Of a stretch of 64,000 bases of DNA, positions 26,963 to 34,219 are shown in pieces. Origin of the DNA: G965202915 sp965202915. Lineage in GTDB: Bacteria > Pseudomonadota > Gammaproteobacteria > Eutrophobiales > Eutrophobiaceae. Made by a program: the position numbers and the translations under genes. Position 1 is the stretch's first letter. Each line of letters begins with the position of its first letter. Below the pieces are notes generated by a model. That model ran no database searches. It was given only the letters and a program-made list of their open reading frames with translations, and was not told where the DNA came from. The DNA lies in the NCBI GenBank assembly GCA_965202915.1, contig OZ241847.1:1798001-1862000 (forward strand), given 5' to 3'.

Positions 26963-27712
26963 ATGAGCTTGACGCGACAAAAAGGATTTACCCTGGTTGA
27001 GATTGCCATTGTACTGGTGATCATCGGTTTGTTACTGGGGGGTATATTAAAAGGACAGGAGCTGATTAATAGTGCGCGAGTCCGCAATCTGGCGGATCAG
27101 AACTCCAATATCCAGGCGGCCTATTATGGGTTCATTGACCGTTTTCGGCAAGTGCCGGGAGATTATGTTGCAGCCGATGCGACCCGTGCAATCGGAGTAA
27201 CCGTGAATTTGCCTACCGCCACCGGCACGGCCGGTAATGGTCGGGTCGATAACAGTCTCGAAGAAGCGGCGGCGGTGTGGGAACAGTTGGCCAAGGCCAA
27301 TTTTTTGAGTGGCGGATTTACTCCGGCCACAGCTGCTCCCGGCGATCAGACCGCGTATGCGGATACCGCACCGAAAAATGCCTTTAACGGGGCCCTGGTC
27401 CTGACCCGTAATCAAGGCTACACCGGCACCGCTCCGGTGCGACTAAATCTGCACATGGGACCCAATGTACCGATCAACATTGCCCGGGAACTGGATTTAA
27501 AGATCGATGACGGCTTGCCTAATACCGGAGTGTTGCGATTGACTCGCGCCGAGGCGCCTTTTGATACACTTTGGGCGGCAAACCCAGGCGAATGTACCGA
27601 CGTGGCCAGCACCACGGGCCCGGGTGGCGGTGGCGGCGGCGGCACTAATTCGACCGATATCTATGATATCTTTGACGACGCCCAGGACTGCGGCCAGGTA
27701 TTTCTCTACTGA
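26963..27712 (+). CDS. Stand-alone prepilin-like (pseudopilin) protein
   Basis: This 249-residue secreted protein has a class III signal MSLTRQKGFTLVEIAIVLVIIGLLLGG. Prepilin peptidase would cut between G and F, with Glu at +5. After the hydrophobic helix come GQELINSARVRNLADQNSNIQAAYYGFIDRFRQVPGDYVAAD, a pattern shared by a family of uncharacterised prepilin-type proteins. The C-terminal part has a glycine-rich linker (seven Gly) before a final Cys-containing stretch DDAQDCGQVFLY. It is far from the minor-pilin operon at the left of the window and has its own promoter. It may be a pilin subunit variant or a type II secretion pseudopilin; the sequence does not decide. Confidence 0.8.
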   Translation: MSLTRQKGFTLVEIAIVLVIIGLLLGGILKGQELINSARVRNLADQNSNIQAAYYGFIDRFRQVPGDYVAADATRAIGVTVNLPTATGTAGNGRVDNSLEEAAAVWEQLAKANFLSGGFTPATAAPGDQTAYADTAPKNAFNGALVLTRNQGYTGTAPVRLNLHMGPNVPINIARELDLKIDDGLPNTGVLRLTRAEAPFDTLWAANPGECTDVASTTGPGGGGGGGTNSTDIYDIFDDAQDCGQVFLY

Positions 27713-27718
27713 CTATCC

Positions 27719-27739
27719 GCGGGGGGCAAGGAGCCCCGC
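27719..27739 (+). terminator. GC-rich hairpin after the pseudopilin gene
   Basis: GCGGGG (27719-27724) pairs with CCCCGC (27734-27739) around a 9-nt loop, starting 7 nt after the pseudopilin stop. No T-run follows, so termination would be weak or Rho-assisted. It may separate the pseudopilin from the ABC ATPase gene 30 nt downstream. Confidence 0.3.
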
Positions 27740-27768
27740 ACCTGCGAGCATGACCCAGGCGGCGCAAT

Positions 27769-28512
27769 ATGGTAATCTTCATGGATGACGCGGCGGTTGC
27801 AGTCGATGGTTTGGTCAAGACCTTTGGGCGGCAAACGGTACTGAATAATATTAATCTGCGGGTTGTAGCAGGCAGTTATACCGGCTTGATAGGCAGCAAC
27901 GGTGCCGGTAAGACAACCTTAATCAAGAGTATCCTTGATTTCATTGCGATCGATTCCGGCCGTATCAGCCTGTTTGGCGTACCCCATGTTTGTCGGCGGG
28001 CCAGAAGCTGTTTGTCGTTTTTGCCGGAAAATTTTCTGCCGCCGTATTATCTCAACGGCAAAGATTTCCTGGGTTATATGGCGGAGTTATATGCACGGGA
28101 ATATTCCGAGGCCGATATCAGACAAATGTTGCGGATCCTGGATCTTGATCAAGGCGTGCTGAAAAAATCCGTGCGCCAATATTCCAAGGGCATGACTCAA
28201 AAGCTGGGACTGGCGGCCTGCCTGTTAAGCCGGCGCAAGATGCTGATCTTTGATGAGCCCATGAGTGGGCTGGACCCCAGGGCACGGGCACAATTGAAAC
28301 AGTATTTGATCGATTTGAAGGCTTCCAATATCACTTGTTTTTTCAGCACCCACCAATTGGCTGATATTGAGGCTCTGTGTGATCAGATCATCATACTGGA
28401 TGAGGCGCGGGTGCGTTTCTCCGGCACCCCTGAAGAGTGTATGAACCAATACCGGAGCGGGGATATCGAAGGTGCTTATCTGGCCAGCATTAGTGACCAT
28501 CACCCTTGTTAA
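27769..28512 (+). CDS. ABC transporter ATP-binding protein without adjacent permease
   Basis: This 247-residue ATPase has Walker A GSNGAGKTTLIK, a Q-loop region (LSFLPENFLPPYYLNGKDFLGYMAELY), the signature YSKGMTQKLGLAACLL, Walker B KMLIFDEPMSGLDPRAR and the switch STHQLADIEALCDQI. It resembles ABC-2 type exporters (NatA/CcmA-like), which need a membrane partner. No permease follows; instead a restriction-modification module on the other strand begins 170 nt downstream. Starts at ATG 27769 or ATG 27781 are both possible and neither has a strong ribosome site. The substrate is unknown. It could work with a permease elsewhere or be the remainder of a split operon. Confidence 0.85.
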   Translation: MVIFMDDAAVAVDGLVKTFGRQTVLNNINLRVVAGSYTGLIGSNGAGKTTLIKSILDFIAIDSGRISLFGVPHVCRRARSCLSFLPENFLPPYYLNGKDFLGYMAELYAREYSEADIRQMLRILDLDQGVLKKSVRQYSKGMTQKLGLAACLLSRRKMLIFDEPMSGLDPRARAQLKQYLIDLKASNITCFFSTHQLADIEALCDQIIILDEARVRFSGTPEECMNQYRSGDIEGAYLASISDHHPC

Positions 28513-28629
28513 ACTGGTTAAGGCGGTTGCCATATTGCCGGCAATTGAGTGTATCTGAGGCCGGTGGCATTGGCAGGGGAAGTCCTCAGCGTGTGACCGA
28601 GGGGGCTACGGGGCGGAGGGCGGATTATT

Positions 28630-28682
28630 AATCGGGGCAGTATATACTGCAATCAGCAAACCATGATCAATCCGATTTTTTT
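28630..28682 (+). terminator. Possible intrinsic terminator downstream of the ABC ATPase
   Basis: AATCGG (28630-28635) can pair with CCGATT (28672-28677), followed by a run of Ts to 28682. The long loop contains a 14-bp perfect palindrome GCAGTATATACTGC (28637-28650). The stem is short and the loop long, so the call is tentative. The remainder of the 28513-28629 gap shows nothing recognisable. Confidence 0.3.
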
Positions 28683-28684
28683 AT

Positions 28685-29647
28685 TTAAGTATGTAATTCC
28701 TTGTTTTTAAATAGACCCTGCTGTGTCAGGGATAAATTTTCGCTGCAATCTTCCATGAGTGCTGAAATTCTCTCCAGGGATTTTCTGTGGAACTCTGAAT
28801 TAATTTCAAACCCAATAAAATTGCGTTTCATTTTTTTCGCGGCTACCGCCGTGGTTCCGCTGCCCATAAATGGATCAAGCACTAATTGATTTTCTTGAGT
28901 GACAAGCCTGATAAGATACGCAATTAAATCAAGTGGTTTCTGTGCCTCGTGTATTCTTGCTTCATTTTTTCCAAAGCCAAATTTGAGCAGATTGGTGGGA
29001 CTGGAGCCATTTAATCTGCATTCATCAGTATTCATTGCCCCCACTTCATTTTCAAGAATATTATCTGTAATCGTTCCTCCAATTTTATATGGCTTCATAA
29101 ACCATGCCACCGGTTCCCAAATTGGGGCCAGATTACCCAGCCGCCACCCTTCCCATTTTCTTGCCTCCGCTTTCAGTCCTCTCCGTTCAAGAATAATGCT
29201 TATCCGCTGTGCTCTATGATGGGCGGAAGGTTTTTCCCACGCTAAAGTGTCTTTTAAAAGAAAACCGCTGGATTCAAAGGCATTGATGACCCTATGAATT
29301 GTTCTCCTTGCGCCAAAGACAAACAAGAAAGAGCCATTTTTCATTTTTGGATAAATTTTTTTAGCCCAATTTTCGCACCATCCTTGATATTCTAATCCAA
29401 TATTTCTATCAGATTGCGCCCAGCCGTTAATTGGCTTCCCTCTGCGCTTAAAGCCAGATTTATCTTCTTGTGCGGGCGATTTCCCCAGCAATGCAGAGTT
29501 GGTGTTCTTGTGCAATACATCCCAATCATTCAAGCTAATTCCATAGGGGATATCAGACAAAAACAGGTCAATACTAACGTCTGTTAGCTGTGGTATATGT
29601 TCCAGGCAATCACCCTGGGTGATTTTATTCAGGAATTTCTTATTCAT
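28685..29647 (-). CDS. DNA methyltransferase of a HindIII-like restriction-modification system
   Basis: This is a beta-class amino-methyltransferase of about 320 residues. Catalytic motif IV comes first as SDIPYGISLNDWDVLH near residue 30, and the AdoMet-binding motif I comes late as DPFMGSGTTAVAAKK near residue 265, the beta-class order. The segment HEAQKPLDLIAYLIRLV precedes motif I, as in other DNA methylases of this group. The start chosen is ATG 29647; an in-frame GTG at 29659 is possible. It begins 14 nt after the endonuclease gene it is paired with. Because that endonuclease matches HindIII, the likely product is N6-methyladenine in AAGCTT; specificity is inferred from the partner, not from this protein. 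It is visibly AT-richer than the surrounding genes, consistent with horizontal acquisition. Confidence 0.88.
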   Translation of the reverse strand: MNKKFLNKITQGDCLEHIPQLTDVSIDLFLSDIPYGISLNDWDVLHKNTNSALLGKSPAQEDKSGFKRRGKPINGWAQSDRNIGLEYQGWCENWAKKIYPKMKNGSFLFVFGARRTIHRVINAFESSGFLLKDTLAWEKPSAHHRAQRISIILERRGLKAEARKWEGWRLGNLAPIWEPVAWFMKPYKIGGTITDNILENEVGAMNTDECRLNGSSPTNLLKFGFGKNEARIHEAQKPLDLIAYLIRLVTQENQLVLDPFMGSGTTAVAAKKMKRNFIGFEINSEFHRKSLERISALMEDCSENLSLTQQGLFKNKELHT

Positions 29648-29661
29648 ATTTCTTTTCACCC

Positions 29662-30572
29662 TTAGCCAAGAAGCCCTTTATCAACAACTGATTTAATGGC
29701 TCTAGCCTTGTTTTCTATTTTACTTGATTTTAGCCCTTTTTTTATTGCCTCTTCTTTTGAAAGCCTCAAAATATCGTCTTTTTCAGATTCAAGAAAACCC
29801 AGGGCTTCTACTTTTAAAAAATCAATAGCTTCAATTGATGCTTTTTTTTCTTCCCGCAAATATCTTTAATGCTGATATCGAAATTTAGAATTTTTTCATT
29901 TATAATTTTCCAGTAAGTAATTGCATCTCTTGAAGGGCTCATCGTCTTAATGGTTTTGAAGACTTTATGCAACAATTCCATTGCTTTCTCTTTATTCTTT
30001 ATCTCTGCATAGCGCGAGAAAACAGCAAGATGTGCATACGTCCCAATGCAAACCGATCTTGCTCCTGCTTGTTGGTATATCTGGCTGGCACGTGAAGGTA
30101 ATTGATAGCTGGGGCAAACAACCATTGCGTAGTCTTTGTTATTTTTCCAACTGGCCATAGCCTCGACCTTAAAATCTTTCTGGTTCTTTGCCGTTCGACT
30201 AAGCCTAAATGCTTTTACGTCAGCAACAAAGCTATAATCATCATTCGCGCACTCAACATCAGCAGCATCTGCTCTCTCTTTTATAATAGCACTATTGAAA
30301 CCCATTGATTGATAGGTCGTATGGATAACAACGTCAGTATATTTTGAATACAGCTTTTCCTCGCTCGTATCATGGCCATATTTTTCAGGTATGGCACCAC
30401 ATAATCGCAAATGACCAAGCAAAGAATCTTTGCCGTTATTCTTTATCTCTTGACCCATTGCCTGTTCTATTTTTTTAGCATCAACACTAAAATCGCCACT
30501 TAATTTGCTGATTTTGTCAATCCAATGGGTTCGGCTTGTAATCTGTTTTTGTGTAATTACTTCAAAATTCAT
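29662..30572 (-). pseudogene. HindIII-family type II restriction endonuclease, split by a one-base frameshift (possibly programmed or an indel)
   Basis: Two adjacent frames together encode one HindIII-like enzyme. The first (30572 to about 29840) contains ADVKAFRLSRTAKNQKDFK, close to HindIII as I recall it. D118 and K120 match the HindIII catalytic DxK, with E100 and D133 as further acidic candidates. It then runs off frame into KKKKHQLKLLIF. The second (29859-29662) carries the missing C-terminus (SEKDDILRLSKEEAIKKGLKSSKIE). The junction is AAG AAA AAA AAG, an in-frame A_AAA_AAG slippery heptamer at about 29842-29850. A -1 slip, or one extra A, gives about 303 residues; HindIII has 300. It lies 14 nt upstream of its methylase. 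Whether the gene is active cannot be told from sequence. Confidence 0.87.
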
Positions 30573-30585
30573 TGAGTGTTCCTAC

Positions 30586-30611
30586 TATATAATTTTATGG
30601 GGAATTATATA
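30586..30611. promoter_or_regulatory. Inverted repeat TATATAATT-N8-AATTATATA upstream of the endonuclease gene
   Basis: TATATAATT (30586-30594) and AATTATATA (30603-30611) form a perfect 9-bp inverted repeat just upstream of the endonuclease start at 30572. A third copy, within TATATAATTCCC (30725-30736), is the inverse of GGGAATTATATA (30600-30611). They may be promoter/operator elements of the restriction-modification module. The rest of 30612-30775 holds no gene. Confidence 0.35.
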
Positions 30612-30802
30612 TTTAATATGAGAACAAAAAGTCGACTAAACCGCAATTGAACACCAGATAGCGATTTTTGAAAAAAACCGGTTAATTTACGTGTAACTTA
30701 TTGACTATGGTCTGTGGATTAAAGTATATAATTCCCATTAATTTTACCCTCTTACCGCAAACATAGGATATCGTTTTGTCAGTTTTCTGTATAATCGCAC
30801 AT

Positions 30803-31444
30803 ATGAAAAAACCTTTATTTATAAGTCTTATTATCGTAATCAGTGTTGCGGCCATTGGTCTTGGCGTTATGTTTGCAAACAGTATTGATCCCGGTCACGG
30901 CAACGCACCCGCGGTATCCGGGCTGTTATGGCCCAATCCCAAACAGCTTCAGCCATTTACCATGCAGGATCACAGGGGCAATCCGTTTGGGCTGGATGAG
31001 TTAAAGGGCAACTGGTCGTTTTTGTTTTTTGGCTATACCCATTGCCCTGATATATGCCCGATTACCTTATCGGTAATGAACCGGGCCTATGAAACAATGC
31101 ACGCCGAAAACCCGGGCAAAAATATTCAAGTCATTTTTGTGTCCGTCGATCCCCAACGGGACACTCAGGAGGTATTGCATGGCTACGTCAACTATTTCAA
31201 TCGGGAATTTATCGGCCTGGGCGGCACCCCGGAACAGATGCACAGCCTGACGCAACAGATGGGGATCCCGTATTTTTACGCACCCGCGGATGAATCCGGC
31301 AATTATAATGTCGATCACTCGGCGTCTTTATTTCTTCTGGACGAGCGGGCGCGATTGGTCGGCATATTTTCGGGCCAACATCAACGCGACGACATCGCCA
31401 ACCGTTTCAAGCTGATGAGTGATTTCATCCTGCAACAAGGTTAG
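30803..31444 (+). CDS. SCO1/SenC-family copper chaperone for cytochrome c oxidase
   Basis: Sco proteins deliver copper to, or reduce, the CuA site of cytochrome oxidase. The protein is about 213 residues from ATG 30803, with an N-terminal membrane anchor (MKKPLFISLIIVISVAAIGLG) and a periplasmic thioredoxin fold. The copper ligands are the CxxxC motif in FGYTHCPDICPITLS and the distal His in NYNVDHSASLFLLD. FVSVDPQRDT is another family hallmark. A TTG at 30776 could extend the N-terminus. A TATAAT at 30790-30795 lies so close to ATG 30803 that a leaderless transcript is possible. The PCuAC gene follows after 2 nt, a common pairing for CuA assembly. Confidence 0.92.
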   Translation: MKKPLFISLIIVISVAAIGLGVMFANSIDPGHGNAPAVSGLLWPNPKQLQPFTMQDHRGNPFGLDELKGNWSFLFFGYTHCPDICPITLSVMNRAYETMHAENPGKNIQVIFVSVDPQRDTQEVLHGYVNYFNREFIGLGGTPEQMHSLTQQMGIPYFYAPADESGNYNVDHSASLFLLDERARLVGIFSGQHQRDDIANRFKLMSDFILQQG

Positions 31445-31446
31445 TT

Positions 31447-31890
31447 ATGGATAAAGTATGGATCGCTATTATTATGCTGTTGCCGATATTGGCCAGTTAC
31501 GCCGGCCCGCCTGTAACGATCAGTAATAATTGGGTGAATGACGCACCACCCACCGTTGTCAGCCGGGCGGCCTATATGACGATTTCCAACTCCGGCCATG
31601 GCAATATGGAATTAATAGAAATAACCAGCCCGGCTTTTGAAGTGGTCGAGATACATGAGACAAAAATTATTGACGATATTGTAAAAATGCAAAAACGTGA
31701 GCGGGTAAATATTGCCGCCGGTGCCGATTTTCATTTTCAACCCGGCGGTTATCATTTGATGCTGATCAATCCCAAATTCCAGATTAAGGAAGGCGATCAG
31801 ATACAAATGGATTTAAGATTTTCAAATGCCGATAGCCTGTCGGTAATGATGCCGGTCAAACCCATATCAAGTGTAAGCGGGCATCATTGA
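31447..31890 (+). CDS. PCu(A)C-family periplasmic copper chaperone
   Basis: This 147-residue exported protein has a signal peptide (MDKVWIAIIMLLPILASYA) and the DUF461/PCuAC fold. Cu(I) ligands are visible as H in VVEIHETK, M in IVKMQKRE, and H and M in GGYHLMLINPK, matching the H-M...H-M pattern of the family. PCuAC passes copper to the CuA centre together with Sco, encoded immediately upstream. The C-terminus ends GHH. The stop codon overlaps the proposed psd start. Confidence 0.9.
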   Translation: MDKVWIAIIMLLPILASYAGPPVTISNNWVNDAPPTVVSRAAYMTISNSGHGNMELIEITSPAFEVVEIHETKIIDDIVKMQKRERVNIAAGADFHFQPGGYHLMLINPKFQIKEGDQIQMDLRFSNADSLSVMMPVKPISSVSGHH

Positions 31891-32789
31891 TAAAGAAAAA
31901 TTATATTTTTACCGTGCTGGATCATTTGGCGGTTTGGCCGCAGTATATTCTGCCGCAATACAGCCTGTCGCGGGCCATTTATTATATCAGCCGTTGCCGC
32001 TGGCGATGGTTTAAGGATCTGATTATCAAAGGTTTTGTTCGATATTTCGATGTCGATACATCACAGGCCAGGCAGATTAGTATCGCCGCTTATCCGCATT
32101 TTAATGCATTTTTCACCCGCGAGCTGAAACCCGCGGCCAGACCCATATCGGATACGGGGATAAGCTGTCCGGTTGACGGTTATATCAGTGAGATAGGTGA
32201 TATAGCCGCCACTAAAATAATACAAGCCAAGGGAAAATCCTATGATCTGGCTTCCCTGCTTGCGCATGACGAAGACATGACTGGCTGTTTTATTAATGGG
32301 AAATTCGGTAACTTTTATTTATCACCGCGTGATTATCATCGCATTCATATGCCGCTGGATGGGGTGTTGACAAAAATGGTGTACGTTCCCGGGCGATTAT
32401 TTTCCGTTAAGCAACGCACCAGCCGCGTGGTGAACAATCTGTTTGCTCGCAATGAACGGGTGATCTGTCTGTTCGAGACGGATCTGGGACCCATGGCCAT
32501 CCTATCCATAGGCGCTCTCTTTGTTGCCAGCATAACTATGAGCTGGCATGGGGAAATTGACCCATCCAAGCGCACCATAACAGAGTGGTCGTATCAAGCT
32601 GACGAAAGGAAACGACATTTTCTCAAGGGGGCCGAAATGGGGCATTTTAATATGGGGTCAACCGTGATTTTATTATTTGGCCCCGATAAGGTGAACTGGA
32701 ATAACGGCCTTGCGGCTAATACACCGATACAGGTCGGTCAATCGATTGCACAAATTGTCTCCGATGATTCGCTAAGCGGAAAATGCTGA
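31887..32789 (+). CDS. psd: Phosphatidylserine decarboxylase proenzyme
   Basis: Psd makes phosphatidylethanolamine from phosphatidylserine at the inner membrane and uses a pyruvoyl group formed by self-cleavage. The 300-residue protein shows AYPHFNAFFTRELKPAARPI, CPVDGYISEIG, FYLSPRDYHRIHMPLDGVL with the catalytic Asp-His pair, and VCLFETDLGPMAILSIGALFVASI. The cleavage site is MGST in HFNMGSTVILLF, where E. coli has LGST; Ser remains, so processing should occur. The predicted start is TTG 31887, overlapping the PCuAC stop. The 3' end overlaps the converging nuoN gene by 18 nt. pssA is not nearby. Confidence 0.93.
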   Translation: MIKKNYIFTVLDHLAVWPQYILPQYSLSRAIYYISRCRWRWFKDLIIKGFVRYFDVDTSQARQISIAAYPHFNAFFTRELKPAARPISDTGISCPVDGYISEIGDIAATKIIQAKGKSYDLASLLAHDEDMTGCFINGKFGNFYLSPRDYHRIHMPLDGVLTKMVYVPGRLFSVKQRTSRVVNNLFARNERVICLFETDLGPMAILSIGALFVASITMSWHGEIDPSKRTITEWSYQADERKRHFLKGAEMGHFNMGSTVILLFGPDKVNWNNGLAANTPIQVGQSIAQIVSDDSLSGKC

Positions 32790-34208
32790 TATGCACACGG
32801 CCATCAGTGCATTGGGAAGCAAGCCCAGAATCAGTATTGCCAGGCCGTTTATGCTGAGTACCAGGCGCATGCGTGGTGAGGATTGAATCGCCGTCATCGC
32901 CTCGGGTTTATCAAAATACATCAGCTTTACCACGCGCAAATAATAAAATGCCCCGATAATTGACAGGCCCACCGCAACCGCCGCCAACCAGACTACTCCC
33001 GATGCCACCAATTCTTTTAATACCGCCCATTTTGCCCAGAAACCGATAAACGGCGGCACCCCCGCCATGGAAAACATCAGACACAGCATAATAAAGCCAA
33101 ACCAGGGATTTCTTTCGGCAAGGCCCTTAAAATCATCCAGGTTCTCGGCTTCAAAGCCCTTTCTCCCCAATAGGATAATCATTCCGAATGCACCGGTGCT
33201 CATTAAGGCATAGCTGAGCACATAAAACATTGCGCCGGCAAACCCGATGGGACTGCCGGCAATGAGCCCCAGAAGAATAAAACCCACGTGGGCAATGGCC
33301 GAATAGGCGAGCATCCGCTTTATATTGGTCTGAGCAATGGCAACAATATTACCGATGCTCATCGACAGCACGGCGAGGAATATCAATATCGACTGCCAGT
33401 CCTCCGCCAGCGGTAATAAACCATGCACCAGTAATCTAATCGCCATCGCAAACGCGGCAATTTTTGGGGCGGCGCTGATAAATAAGGTCACTGAGGTTGG
33501 CGCCCCTTGATATACGTCCGGCAACCACATATGAAACGGTGCCGCACCCAATTTGAATGCTATGCCAATAATGACAAAAATCATGCCGTAAACAAGATAG
33601 ACCCGTGAATCCGGGGTCGCATTGATCCGCTCGGCAATGGTATTGAATTCGAGCGTGCCGGTCACGCCGTAAATTATCGATATGCCGTATAGCAACATGC
33701 CTGACGCCAATGCGCCCAGGACAAAATATTTAATTGCCGCCTCGGTCGCGGCGCTTGAGTCCCTGTGCATCGCAACCATCGCGTATAAACACAGGGATAA
33801 TAATTCCAGGCCAAGGTAAATGGTCAGCAAACTGTAAGCCGATACCATGATCATCATCCCCAACACGGCAAATAAACCCAGTACATAATATTCGCCCCTA
33901 AGCCAATCCTGATTCTGCAGATAGTCGCGTGAATAAAGGAAGATGATCAGGGTGATCAAACAAATCGATAATTTAAGCACCGCGCCCATTTGATCGTTGA
34001 TCAATGAATGACCAAATCCGTACTGCTGCATCGGCTGAAAATATTGACGCGCAATCAGGAAAATAACGATCAGCAAGGTGATTTGCGCCGCCGAATAAGT
34101 GGTCAAACGTGAGGCATCATCACGAACAAATGTATCGGCAATAAGTACGACGCAGGCCAAACCCAGTAAGACCGCCTCCGGAATAATCAGGACTAAATCA
34201 GCGCTCAT
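32772..34208 (-). CDS. nuoN: NADH-quinone oxidoreductase subunit N
   Basis: NuoN is one of three antiporter-like membrane subunits of complex I. The 478-residue protein is almost wholly hydrophobic with about 14 predicted helices. It has the conserved proton-channel segments YFVLGALASGMLLYGISIIYG, KLGAAPFHMWLPDVYQGAPTSVTLFISAAPKIAAFA and RMLAYSAIAHVGFILLG. ATG 34208 is preferred because upstream in-frame codons fall inside nuoM. It is the last gene of nuoA-N, and its 3' end overlaps psd on the other strand. Confidence 0.95.
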   Translation of the reverse strand: MSADLVLIIPEAVLLGLACVVLIADTFVRDDASRLTTYSAAQITLLIVIFLIARQYFQPMQQYGFGHSLINDQMGAVLKLSICLITLIIFLYSRDYLQNQDWLRGEYYVLGLFAVLGMMIMVSAYSLLTIYLGLELLSLCLYAMVAMHRDSSAATEAAIKYFVLGALASGMLLYGISIIYGVTGTLEFNTIAERINATPDSRVYLVYGMIFVIIGIAFKLGAAPFHMWLPDVYQGAPTSVTLFISAAPKIAAFAMAIRLLVHGLLPLAEDWQSILIFLAVLSMSIGNIVAIAQTNIKRMLAYSAIAHVGFILLGLIAGSPIGFAGAMFYVLSYALMSTGAFGMIILLGRKGFEAENLDDFKGLAERNPWFGFIMLCLMFSMAGVPPFIGFWAKWAVLKELVASGVVWLAAVAVGLSIIGAFYYLRVVKLMYFDKPEAMTAIQSSPRMRLVLSINGLAILILGLLPNALMAVCISAFSA

Positions 34209-34219
34209 GATGATCCATT

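Noticed and set aside
28637..28650. GCAGTATATACTGC palindrome as a recombination or att site
   Set aside because: No second copy was found near the other end of the restriction-modification module and no integrase is present. It is more simply part of a terminator loop or a chance palindrome.
29662..29859. Separate 65-codon gene between endonuclease and methylase (possible controller protein)
   Set aside because: Its sequence continues the HindIII-like C-terminus and it has no helix-turn-helix. It is the second half of the split endonuclease.
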